From assembly GCF_003326675.1 (NCBI RefSeq), contig NZ_JPWF01000004.1, positions 1 through 64,000 of the forward strand: a stretch of 64,000 nt of DNA, written 5' to 3'. This document shows, piece after piece, positions 27,988-34,932 of the stretch (positions within the stretch are counted from its first letter, which is position 1; the number at the start of each line of letters is the position of its first letter). The stretch comes from Thalassospira profundimaris. Its GTDB lineage: Bacteria; Pseudomonadota; Alphaproteobacteria; Rhodospirillales; Thalassospiraceae. Under the pieces are notes generated by a model. That model was not told the origin of the DNA, did not search any database, and worked only from the letters and a program-made list of their open reading frames with translations. The position numbers were made by a program, and so were the translations under genes.

Positions 27988-28416
27988 ATGACACAGGAAA
28001 ATCGCGCTGTCGGATCACTGCCGACACCAGCTTTCCTTCGCCTGTTTGACGATGATCACGTCAGCGACAACAATCTGGCTCTAAACCACCCGCCCGCTCC
28101 GGGGCAGTGTATTACCACCCTGCAGCCGGAAAGTGCCGATATCAGCGACAGCAATCTGGCTTTAAGTCACCCGCCTGCTCCGTGCCAGTGTATTTGCACC
28201 TTGCTGCCGGAAAATGCCGATAGAGACGACGGTATCGATCTGACCACATCTCCTTATCCTGCTGGGCCGTCCTTGTGTTTCCGTCCTGGCAAAGATGAAC
28301 TGTCTGTTCAGTTTGACGACCTTGATCTAAGCGCACCGCCTCCCGGCTTTCACACGCAGAGCTGCGCATGTGGTCTGGGGTGTGTTTCACCGGTCACTCA
28401 AAAGTCTGAAGCCTGA
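27988..28416 (+). CDS. Candidate TOMM precursor peptide 1, four modules
   Basis: Protein of 142 residues with no enzyme features. A short leader (residues 1-25) carries GSLPTPAFLRLF, shared with the candidate precursor at 32899. Two near-identical 27-residue repeats follow (26-52 and 53-79): S-D-x-N-L-A-L-x-H-P-P-A-P, then Cys-rich ends QCITTL and CQCICTL. Two looser modules follow at 80-104 (DLTTSPYPAGPSLCF) and 107-135 (DLDLSAPPPGF, then SCACGLGC). Acidic linkers alternate with Pro/Cys segments, the form expected of a multi-core precursor. The ATG at 27988 follows AGGAG. It is divergent to the YcaO gene. Precursor function is inferred. Confidence 0.75.
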   Translation: MTQENRAVGSLPTPAFLRLFDDDHVSDNNLALNHPPAPGQCITTLQPESADISDSNLALSHPPAPCQCICTLLPENADRDDGIDLTTSPYPAGPSLCFRPGKDELSVQFDDLDLSAPPPGFHTQSCACGLGCVSPVTQKSEA

Positions 28417-28513
28417 CGCTTAGTGCGCCGCTTCCGGGTGGTCCGAAGCCATGCTAACCCGCATCAGGCCAACTCCAGACATCTGCGGCGCAAAAAACCA
28501 TATCAATTTACGC

Positions 28514-28543
28514 TATGTTCTGCCCTTCAACGGGTAGAACATA
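28514..28543 (+). promoter_or_regulatory. Hairpin between precursor 1 and its GNAT gene
   Basis: Twelve-base stem with one G-U pair (TATGTTCTGCCC / GGGTAGAACATA) and a 6-base loop, 20 bases before the GNAT start. No T-run follows. It could protect the precursor message or limit read-through into the enzyme gene. Confidence 0.5.
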
Positions 28544-28562
28544 GCCACCCTATTGCGACACC

Positions 28563-29492
28563 ATGACGGATACAAAATTGCCTCTGCATATCGCGCAATA
28601 TGATCCCGCCACGATGGAAGGCCCCTTTCGCGCTTTGCTGGGCCGGTGGGGTGTCCTTGAACAAAGCTCTCCATTTTACGATTACTGGCAACCGATCCTA
28701 AAGGACCACCGCACGGTTCTTGACGATCTGGTCATGGCTTTTGATGGTGAGGCCGTGATTGGTCTGGCACAGGTCAATTGGCGCCCAACACTTGATAACA
28801 AGGCACGCTCGGTCACCTATTTCATAAATGCCGACCAACCCAAAGAGCAGGTCGCCCGTGCGATCAAACAGCATCTCGATATAATCCTGGCCAAGCGCGG
28901 CCTGACAACACAGGTCGCTTTCAGCCCCCCTGAATATGCCGACTATAATGCCTTTTACGAGCAGATCGGCTTTGTTCATCGTGCCGAATATGATTCGATG
29001 CGCATGATCTGGGATGGCGGTGATTACACAAAGACCGCCGTCGCAGGACTTAGCATCCATCATTATGACCACGATCATCCCGACCCGGTGATCGAGGCTG
29101 AACTGGCCACCATGTTTAATCGCACATTTGCCAATGAACCGGCCTGTGCTGACCTTGAAGGCAAAGACATTCGCAAACTGTCGGTCCATGGCGGCATGTG
29201 GTTTGCGTATGCCCGCGAACAGGCAACCGGGACAATCGTTGCCTATGCCGAATGCGGCGTAGATGGACTGTTCTCTGCGATTTCTGTCATCCGTCCCTAT
29301 TGGGGCAAGGGTGTTGCAGAATGGCTCGCCGCCCATTGCATGGATCATTTCAGGGCAAACGGGATCGACAAGCTCTGGAGCCTTGTACGCACCCGCAATG
29401 CCGCATCAATCCGGTTGCACGAACGGATGGGCTGGAAACGCGATGGCGACGGAGTTTACCGGTACTTTTTTTCTCAGATCGAGCAGGCCTGA
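28563..29492 (+). CDS. Tandem GNAT-fold acyltransferase paired with precursor 1
   Basis: Protein of 309 residues made of two GNAT folds. The N-terminal copy (about 1-150) is degenerate at the acyl-CoA loop. The C-terminal copy has IRPYWGKGVAEWLAAHCMDHF as its motif A, with W in place of the usual Q/R, followed by RTRNAASIRLHERMGWKRDG. It resembles the gene at 33374 along its whole length (shared TMxx, WDGGxY, GLSxHHxDxDHxDP, NAASIRLH). It lies 146 bases after precursor 1 and has no clear ribosome site. Acetylation or acylation of the mature peptide, for activity or self-protection, is inference. Confidence 0.78.
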   Translation: MTDTKLPLHIAQYDPATMEGPFRALLGRWGVLEQSSPFYDYWQPILKDHRTVLDDLVMAFDGEAVIGLAQVNWRPTLDNKARSVTYFINADQPKEQVARAIKQHLDIILAKRGLTTQVAFSPPEYADYNAFYEQIGFVHRAEYDSMRMIWDGGDYTKTAVAGLSIHHYDHDHPDPVIEAELATMFNRTFANEPACADLEGKDIRKLSVHGGMWFAYAREQATGTIVAYAECGVDGLFSAISVIRPYWGKGVAEWLAAHCMDHFRANGIDKLWSLVRTRNAASIRLHERMGWKRDGDGVYRYFFSQIEQA

Positions 29493-29535
29493 TCAGCAAC
29501 CCCACAGTCCCTGCAACAGCACAAAGCCCGAAGAC

Positions 29536-29570
29536 AAAAACGGCAGCCCGTGCGGCTGCCGTTTTTCTTT
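29536..29570. terminator. Bidirectional terminator between GNAT 1 and dedA
   Basis: Stem ACGGCAGCC / GGCTGCCGT with a 5-base loop, flanked by five A on one side and five T on the other, so it can terminate both convergent genes. Confidence 0.9.
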
Positions 29571-29572
29571 GA

Positions 29573-30166
29573 TTACTTGATCGCCTTTTCGGCCTGCTGT
29601 TCCAGTTTGTCGATCCGTTTAAGCCCGAACCAGCCAAGCCCAAGGAAAACAATCAGCAAGACCGGGCTTAACAGCGTCAGATTGCGTTCAAGCAGTTCCG
29701 ACATCCCTTCGCCCAGAACATAACCCAGCGCAAAGTAAATCCCGATCCACATCAGGATCGATGCGATGCTGAGCGGCAGAAAACGCATGAACGACATCGA
29801 ACTCATGCCGACCGGAAACACGCTGATTGATCTGATGGTGTTGGGATAACGGCAGAGCAGGATATAGGCGACACCATAATGCTCGAACAAACGCATGGTT
29901 TTGCCCATCCAGTTTGAAAGCGCATCAGGCAGCTTGCGCACAATCGCATCGCCATATTTACGCCCCAGCCAGAACCGCAACATATCGCCAACAAAGGCCC
30001 CGGACAGCATCGCCACCATGGACGGCCCCAGCAACAGGCTTTCAGACACCACAAAAACGCCGACAAAAACCGGCAGAATGCTGGCCTTACTCACGCAATA
30101 GGTAAAGATCAGGCTATAGACCAGTTGCTGGTGATCCTGAATCCACAGATTGATTGTCTCGAACAC
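29573..30166 (-). CDS. DedA-family membrane protein
   Basis: Inner-membrane protein of about 197 residues of the DedA/VTT family, members of which act in lipid (undecaprenyl phosphate or phospholipid) flipping. Membrane stretches include SLLLGPSMVAMLSGAFVGDM, FLPLSIASILMWIGIYFALG and LSPVLLIVFLGLGWFGL. The family segments FLGRKYGD-like (FWLGRKYGDAI) and CRYPNTIRSISVFPVGMSSM are present. I chose the GTG at 30166, preceded by GGACGGG; a TTG at 30181 would add five residues. It is convergent to the GNAT gene. A link to peptide resistance is possible but not shown. Confidence 0.85.
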   Translation of the reverse strand: MFETINLWIQDHQQLVYSLIFTYCVSKASILPVFVGVFVVSESLLLGPSMVAMLSGAFVGDMLRFWLGRKYGDAIVRKLPDALSNWMGKTMRLFEHYGVAYILLCRYPNTIRSISVFPVGMSSMSFMRFLPLSIASILMWIGIYFALGYVLGEGMSELLERNLTLLSPVLLIVFLGLGWFGLKRIDKLEQQAEKAIK

Positions 30167-30379
30167 GGCTATCCCGTCCAATTACTCAAATAAAAGATGT
30201 TTTGTAGGACAAGCGCAAGGTTGATACGAGTGTTTGACATCACACTTACTCCACACATCTAGTTTTCCACAGGAGTCACCAACAAACACACATTTTTTCA
30301 ATCATTGATTGAGACAATTACCTGCACTAAATTTCAGATTAGCCGTGGAGCTCGAAACTGTTCTGAGGAAAAACAAAGT

Positions 30380-30841
30380 ATGCGTCCTGATATTCCCAAC
30401 CTAAGAACTTGGCCCCGGAACTTGAGCGCTATGAGAGGTGGCGGTTTATCAACCGCTCAAGGAGGCGGGATGTCGGCCGCGCGTTACGGTGGCGCCTCAA
30501 CCTTACAATATGGCGGTTTGTCGACATTGAAATACGGGGGAATGTCTACTCTGCAATATGGGGGACTCTCGACTCTGAAATATGGTGGGCTATCGACACT
30601 TAGATACGGAGGACTATCCACGCTACAGTATGGTGGCCTCTCCACTTTGAAATACGGTGGTCTATCGTCTCTAGAAGGCGGCGGAATGTCGACCTCGTCT
30701 TCAAACGTATATCGAAGCAATATACCGCCTTGGCCTTATTTCGTTCGAGAGCTCGAAGCACGAGGTTTTCAGCAAGCCTCTGATTTGATCAGGCAATACT
30801 TGCCTGATCAATTTTGGCCTGAGAATTTTTTCGGTTATTGA
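30380..30841 (+). CDS. Octapeptide-repeat protein (YGGLSTL repeats), unknown function
   Basis: Protein of 153 residues. Residues 20-107 are eleven octads: the first two and the last begin with GGG, and the middle eight follow Y-G-G-L/M/A-S-T/S-L-K/Q/R/E. The tail (108-153), [19 protein letters not shown] and then [12 protein letters not shown], looks like a small helical domain. There is no signal peptide, no Cys and no membrane segment. The ATG at 30380 follows GAGGA; the frame extends upstream without a ribosome site. It resembles GGGLST-type repeat proteins found in scattered bacteria, for which I know no established role. It lies alone between dedA and the DUF3830 gene inside the RiPP region. 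Confidence 0.75.
   Translation: MRPDIPNLRTWPRNLSAMRGGGLSTAQGGGMSAARYGGASTLQYGGLSTLKYGGMSTLQYGGLSTLKYGGLSTLRYGGLSTLQYGGLSTLKYGGLSSLEGGGMSTSSSNVYRSNIPPWPYFVRELEARGFQQASDLIRQYLPDQFWPENFFGY
30437..30700 (+). repeat. Eleven 24-base coding repeats
   Basis: Encodes the eleven octapeptides of the repeat protein. Units differ heavily at third positions (for example TATGGCGGTTTG, TACGGGGGAATG, TATGGTGGCCTC) while the peptide is kept, so the repeat is old and maintained at protein level rather than a recent DNA expansion. Confidence 0.9.
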
Positions 30842-30855
30842 GTCCTGATGCACAA

Positions 30856-31269
30856 TTAGCGCAACTCAAACCGCACCGGCTGGGCACCTTCCCACAGGGT
30901 CATTTTGCCAAGCTTTTCAAGGTCCTCATGATTACTGGTCACTGTGATGAAATGGTTACCGGCAAGCTGGCCGACCTTGGAGGCGAAATGCACCCCGCCA
31001 TAGGCCAGCAGGATTTCGGTTTCGCTGATGCCGCCGGGATACAGGATGATCTGCCCCGGTGCCGGGAAGCTGGTGTGGTTTTCATACCCCACACCGAACT
31101 GATAATCACCAAGCGGCATCCAGACACCTTCGCCGCTCCAGCGGACATGAACCGCTTTGCTTTCGAACGGCATCCGGTCAAGAAACGCCTTGCAGGTTTT
31201 GGGGGCCTTTTCCGTTTCAAGCACGCCATCAAAGGTAAACGGGCCAGCGGTAATTTTAATCTTGGTCAT
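30856..31269 (-). CDS. DUF3830 family protein (cyclophilin-like fold)
   Basis: Protein of 137 residues matching the DUF3830 pattern as I know it: an N-terminal KIKITAGPFTF strand, APKTCKAFLDRMPF, VHVRWSGEGVWMPLGD, YENHTSFPAPGQIILYPGG and FASKVGQLAGNHF. The fold is thought to be cyclophilin-like; no reaction is established. It is the second gene after an SLC13-like permease, 8 bases apart, and the two form an operon. Members often sit beside catabolic or transport genes, so a ligand-handling role linked to the permease substrate is plausible. Confidence 0.8.
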   Translation of the reverse strand: MTKIKITAGPFTFDGVLETEKAPKTCKAFLDRMPFESKAVHVRWSGEGVWMPLGDYQFGVGYENHTSFPAPGQIILYPGGISETEILLAYGGVHFASKVGQLAGNHFITVTSNHEDLEKLGKMTLWEGAQPVRFELR

Positions 31270-31277
31270 TTTGGGTC

Positions 31278-32504
31278 CTATGAAATCAGGGTCATCCAGC
31301 CCAGTGCCATTACAAGACTGATCAAGGTGATCGGCACGCCAAGGCGCGCATAGTCTGTAAATGAAATCACCGTTCCGGCCTTTGCGGCCTGTTCAACGGC
31401 GATGATATTGGCGACCGAGCCGACAATCAGAAAATTACCCGACAATGTGCTGAAAACCGCAAGCCCATGCAACATGCTTTGTGACCAGTCGGGCCCAAGC
31501 GACAGCAACATCATGACAAGCGGCACATTGCCAATAGTGTTTGACCCGACAAGCGACACGCCAACCAGAATACCGGGTTGATCAATCCCAAAGGTGCTAA
31601 GCATATCGTGAAAGAACTTGGCGATAACGTCATCACCCGACATCGCGCCTGTAACAATGAACAGACCACAAAACAGCGCCAGCAAATGCCAGTCTACCCG
31701 GCCAAGAACCTGATCTGTACCAAGCTTGCGACTTAGCAACAGCATCGCAACGATCAGCAAACACCAAAGGGCGCGTTCTTCGACCAGAATAAAGATCAGG
31801 ATCACGGCAATGGTTGCCGCCAACGCCTTGCTCAGTATCGGACGATCAAGGGAAACCGATATTGCATCCGAACCGGGAACGGCGTGACTGACAACCCGCA
31901 GCGCGTTGCGCGTCATCGGGCTATAGATCAGAACCGCATAAACCACCAAAAGACCGATCAGGGCCGGAACCCCACAGGCAACAAGGAATTCAACGAAATC
32001 CAGTTGACCGAATTCGGCAATCATCAGGTTTTGCGGATTGCCGATCAGGGTCGCGGCCGATGCGGCATTGGCCGCACAGGCCACCGCGATGACAAATGGT
32101 TTGGGATCAAGCCCGCGTGCGACAACCCCCTGTATCAGGATCGGCGTCACGGCCCAAACCACAACATCATTGGTCATGACCGCCGACAAAGCGCCGCAAA
32201 TGGCAATCACCCCGGCCAAAAGGCCACGCGGCCCTAAATCAAGATGGGAAATACGATTACCGAGCCAGTCAAAAAAGCCACTTGCCGCATATTGCGATGA
32301 CAGCACCATCAGGGTTAGCAAAACCGACAAGGTGGCAAAATCGATGGATGCCAGGGCCTGTTGCCCGTCAATCGCCCCGGCCAGCAACAGAACCAATGCC
32401 CCGATCACGGCGATACCTGTGCGATTGATTGCAAGTCCCGGCCAACGGCCCAGCGCCATGCCGAAATAGACCCCCGCAAAGACAGTAACGATCAGCCAGT
32501 CCAA
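31278..32504 (-). CDS. SLC13/ArsB-like anion permease
   Basis: Membrane protein of 408 residues with about 10-11 predicted helices of the ion-transporter (SLC13, ArsB, NhaD) superfamily. Two inverted-repeat signature regions are seen: VMTNDVVVWAVTPI with AASAATLIGNPQNLMIA in the first half, and SLVGSNTIGNVPLVMML with NFLIVGSVANIIAVEQA in the second. The only plausible start is TTG at 32504; an in-frame stop lies just upstream. It leads the operon with DUF3830. The substrate, perhaps a carboxylate or oxyanion, is unknown. Confidence 0.82.
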   Translation of the reverse strand: MDWLIVTVFAGVYFGMALGRWPGLAINRTGIAVIGALVLLLAGAIDGQQALASIDFATLSVLLTLMVLSSQYAASGFFDWLGNRISHLDLGPRGLLAGVIAICGALSAVMTNDVVVWAVTPILIQGVVARGLDPKPFVIAVACAANAASAATLIGNPQNLMIAEFGQLDFVEFLVACGVPALIGLLVVYAVLIYSPMTRNALRVVSHAVPGSDAISVSLDRPILSKALAATIAVILIFILVEERALWCLLIVAMLLLSRKLGTDQVLGRVDWHLLALFCGLFIVTGAMSGDDVIAKFFHDMLSTFGIDQPGILVGVSLVGSNTIGNVPLVMMLLSLGPDWSQSMLHGLAVFSTLSGNFLIVGSVANIIAVEQAAKAGTVISFTDYARLGVPITLISLVMALGWMTLIS

Positions 32505-32898
32505 TTTGGAATATCCAGTACTTGTCTACACCGACACCCTGCGCACTATGTAACGCCAACAAATCTCGCAAGCACGCGCATTTTTTGGGCTGCTCGCTTA
32601 TTCTTCCAGCCCGGTTACACTTTGTTTCCAGAGAGTTCCAAAATCCGTTGAACGTAAGAAACCCTGATTTCCAGATCGCAACATCATTACCGCCTAATTC
32701 CACAGACAATAGTTAACCCGTGATTGCATATCGCTTGCCGGTAATGTAGTGTTTTGCACGAACCGGATACCGGAAAAAACAGAAGAATCATGACGTTTCG
32801 GCACAACCAACCGTTTTGAACGCATATCGGTATAATGGTTGATGTCGGGTCTTGCGTCTCCACAGATCGCTAACATCGATATCAGGAGTATCAGGGAT
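32505..32898. promoter_or_regulatory. Divergent region before precursor 2
   Basis: A 394-base stretch without a convincing gene. A TATAAT hexamer lies at 32831-32836, 63 bases before the precursor start, without a good -35 at the usual distance. The ribosome-binding region (32882-32901) is nearly identical to that of precursor 1. Confidence 0.4.
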
Positions 32899-33276
32899 AT
32901 GACAAACAAGCGCCTGACCGCCGGATCAGTTCCGTCGCCAGCATTCTTCCGCCTTGCCAATGACGAGGATCGCCAGCTTTCGACCTCGCACCCCAAAAGC
33001 ATTGTTTCATTCGCGCACACCGATGAAGAACTTGGCGCATTTCCCGGCCCGCGCCCGGGTGGAGCGTTCTGTGGTTTCCACACACCGCCTGAAACCAAAA
33101 CGTCGTCAAAGACAGACAGTCAGGACTGCTATGACGAGGAAATCGGTCTTTCGGGCTATCCCATTCCCTGTCAGGGTGGGCACGCGCCGTGCCTTATCTC
33201 TTCGGATGAGGACTTGGACATTGCGACGCATCAGATGCAGCAATGCTTTGGCTGCCAACCCGGTGGTGGTGTCTAA
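32899..33276 (+). CDS. Candidate TOMM precursor peptide 2, four modules
   Basis: Protein of 125 residues whose leader aligns with that of precursor 1: GSVPSPAFFRL against GSLPTPAFLRL at the same distance from the start. After it come four acidic-linker plus Pro/Gly/Cys segments, opening with DEDRQLSTSHP (22-32), DEELGAFPGPRP then FCGF (42-60), DEEIGLSGYPIPCQGG then CLI (79-100) and DEDLDIATH then QQCFGCQPGGG (103-124). The ATG at 32899 fits this alignment and follows AGGAG/AGGG; the frame is open 20 codons further up without similarity. No YcaO gene is adjacent, so it would rely on the enzymes at 23866-27651. Precursor role is inferred. Confidence 0.72.
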   Translation: MTNKRLTAGSVPSPAFFRLANDEDRQLSTSHPKSIVSFAHTDEELGAFPGPRPGGAFCGFHTPPETKTSSKTDSQDCYDEEIGLSGYPIPCQGGHAPCLISSDEDLDIATHQMQQCFGCQPGGGV

Positions 33277-33312
33277 GGTCCGTCAAAGTAAGTTAAGGAA
33301 CTAAAATTCCGG

Positions 33313-33345
33313 TGCGATTGCCGATATCGGCAATCGCATTTTTCT
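33313..33345 (+). terminator. Terminator-like hairpin between precursor 2 and its GNAT gene
   Basis: A perfect 26-base palindrome (TGCGATTGCCGAT and its complement, 33313-33338) followed by five T. As an intrinsic terminator inside a gene pair it would give high precursor and low enzyme expression. Confidence 0.75.
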
Positions 33346-33373
33346 TGTCCTTTGCCCCATAGAGATACCCGTA

Positions 33374-34306
33374 ATGCGATCCAGCCCTTCCCGGTTTGCG
33401 GCAATGCTAACCGTTACGGAATATAACCCGTCGACGATGCGAGATATGCTGTATCACACGCTTGCGGAATGGGGTCTGACCAATCCCCGGTCAGATTATT
33501 ACAATTTTTGGCAATCCATCCTGAATGACCCGTTCGAACGCCTTAGTGCAATGGTCCTTGCCATCCATAATGACCATTGCATCGGGATCGGCTTTGCACA
33601 TTGGCGTCCCTACTTTTTTGACGGCTGTCGAAGCGTTGTCTTCATGGTTGCACCCGCCTATCGCAATCGGGGGGTGGGCGATGTCCTTAAAGACGGGATG
33701 GACCGCGTTTTTCGACAACACGGTCTGACACATCAATATGCACTGGTCCTGCCGGAAGACGCCGAACTCATCCCATTTCTGGAACGTTGCGGGTTTATGG
33801 AAAATCTAAGCGAGCGCAGCTTTCGTTACTGCTGGGATGGGGGCCATTATTCCTACACACCTGTACCGGGCCTGAGCCTTCATCATTTTGACCGCGACCA
33901 TTTTGATCCCGAGATTGCCAGCGATCTGGCCGATTTTTACAACCGCGCCTACATTACCGAGCATGTTCATCCCACTGTCACCGGCGACCTGATCGCGAAG
34001 TTGATCAAGACGGACAATACATGGATGATTATTGCCCGCGACGATGTCACCGGGCAAATTGCCGCCTGTACTGAATGTACGGATTTCGGAATGTTTTCCG
34101 GCATTGCTGTCTTGCGGCCATGGTGGGGAACCGGACTTGCCAAATGGATCACCGGTTACGCGCTGGATCAATTCCAAGAAATGGGGATCAAACCTCTTTG
34201 GTCGATGGTTCGTGAAAAAAACGCCGCATCGATACGACTTCACAAAAGTGTGGGGTCATATGAAAACGGAAGTTGCAGGCATTTCATCTCCGCGGTCCCG
34301 AACTGA
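33374..34306 (+). CDS. Tandem GNAT-fold acyltransferase paired with precursor 2
   Basis: Protein of 310 residues, paralogue of the gene at 28563. In this copy the N-terminal GNAT fold keeps a canonical acyl-CoA loop, RNRGVG (in APAYRNRGVGDVL, about residue 97), which the other copy has lost. The C-terminal fold has LRPWWGTGLAKWITGYALDQF and REKNAASIRLHKSVG. The ATG at 33374 has a weak GAGA site; a Met ten codons later is possible. It lies 97 bases past precursor 2 with a terminator-like hairpin between. A dedicated modification or immunity role for product 2 is inferred from the duplicated pairing. Confidence 0.78.
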   Translation: MRSSPSRFAAMLTVTEYNPSTMRDMLYHTLAEWGLTNPRSDYYNFWQSILNDPFERLSAMVLAIHNDHCIGIGFAHWRPYFFDGCRSVVFMVAPAYRNRGVGDVLKDGMDRVFRQHGLTHQYALVLPEDAELIPFLERCGFMENLSERSFRYCWDGGHYSYTPVPGLSLHHFDRDHFDPEIASDLADFYNRAYITEHVHPTVTGDLIAKLIKTDNTWMIIARDDVTGQIAACTECTDFGMFSGIAVLRPWWGTGLAKWITGYALDQFQEMGIKPLWSMVREKNAASIRLHKSVGSYENGSCRHFISAVPN

Positions 34307-34590
34307 GGCCCTGCTACGACTCACACATGTGGAACCACTCCCTCAACGCCCGTACAACACGTCCCCGGTTCATCCACCCAGCCCCTTGCGCGTCTGTTTC
34401 TGACCTGACATGAAACGCCACACGGGCCCCCGGATATGCACAAATTGCAATGCCCCATACCAAAATGCGGGAACTCATATTCTTGCAAATCAAAAACACG
34501 GCCTTTTGAGCCATTTTTTGCGTTGCGGTATCGGTTATTCGACGATCCTGCGATTGTTTCATGACAAAAGGGATGAAAATTTCACTTGCG
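34307..34590. other. Gene-free stretch after GNAT 2
   Basis: About 280 bases with no convincing reading frame on either strand. I see no clear terminator for the GNAT gene and no recognisable site; it probably holds the promoter of the ornithine decarboxylase leader. Confidence 0.4.
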
Positions 34591-34599
34591 CGGGAAAAG

Positions 34600-34925
34600 C
34601 AACAGGCGTAAATCCCGGCTTGCCCAAAGTCGCACGTGCCTGTGGTGGTCCTGCTTACTGGAACCCTGTAGGACTTACTTAAAGCAACGACGGTGTAGGG
34701 CTTTTTTGGTCTCAGGTGGCGTCCAAATCCACCGACACTAAAGAGGCACACCATCATTGCCCACGTGCGGAACGGGAAATCCCCATTCCATAGCGAGGCA
34801 GACTTAACTCGCAGTTCCGGTTGGCCCCGGAGCTTATCAGCACGCAGGTAGTCCGCGTCACGCGCCTCCACCGCGCCCATACGCATCAGGTACCGGCACG
34901 CTGCCATATTCGTGGAATGGGAGAA
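34600..34925 (+). ncRNA. Candidate speF leader RNA of ornithine decarboxylase
   Basis: Long untranslated region directly before the ornithine decarboxylase gene. Its core (about 34680-34830) has the features I recall for the alphaproteobacterial speF element: GGTGTAGGGCTTTTTTGG, then a GGTGG...CCACC hairpin, GACACTAAAGAGGCACACC, TGCCCACGTGCGGAACGGG with a small stem, and CATAGCGAGGCAGAC. An outer pairing of GTCCT with AGGAC is seen at 34648-34674. The element is known upstream of group IV decarboxylases; its ligand or mechanism is not established in this group to my knowledge. Identification rests on memory of the motif, so boundaries are rough. Confidence 0.6.
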
Positions 34926-34932
34926 CGCCCCA

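Noticed and set aside
30437-30700. CRISPR array or recent tandem DNA duplication
   Set aside because: There are no spacers; units are contiguous in-frame 24-base codon blocks whose DNA has diverged while the peptide is kept.
32694-33098. A 134-codon minus-strand frame across precursor 2
   Set aside because: It is antisense to the precursor, which has a ribosome site and a leader shared with precursor 1; no such support exists for this frame.
34314-34907. A 197-codon minus-strand frame in the ornithine decarboxylase leader
   Set aside because: Composition is not protein-like, no family is recognisable, and it lies antisense to the probable speF RNA.
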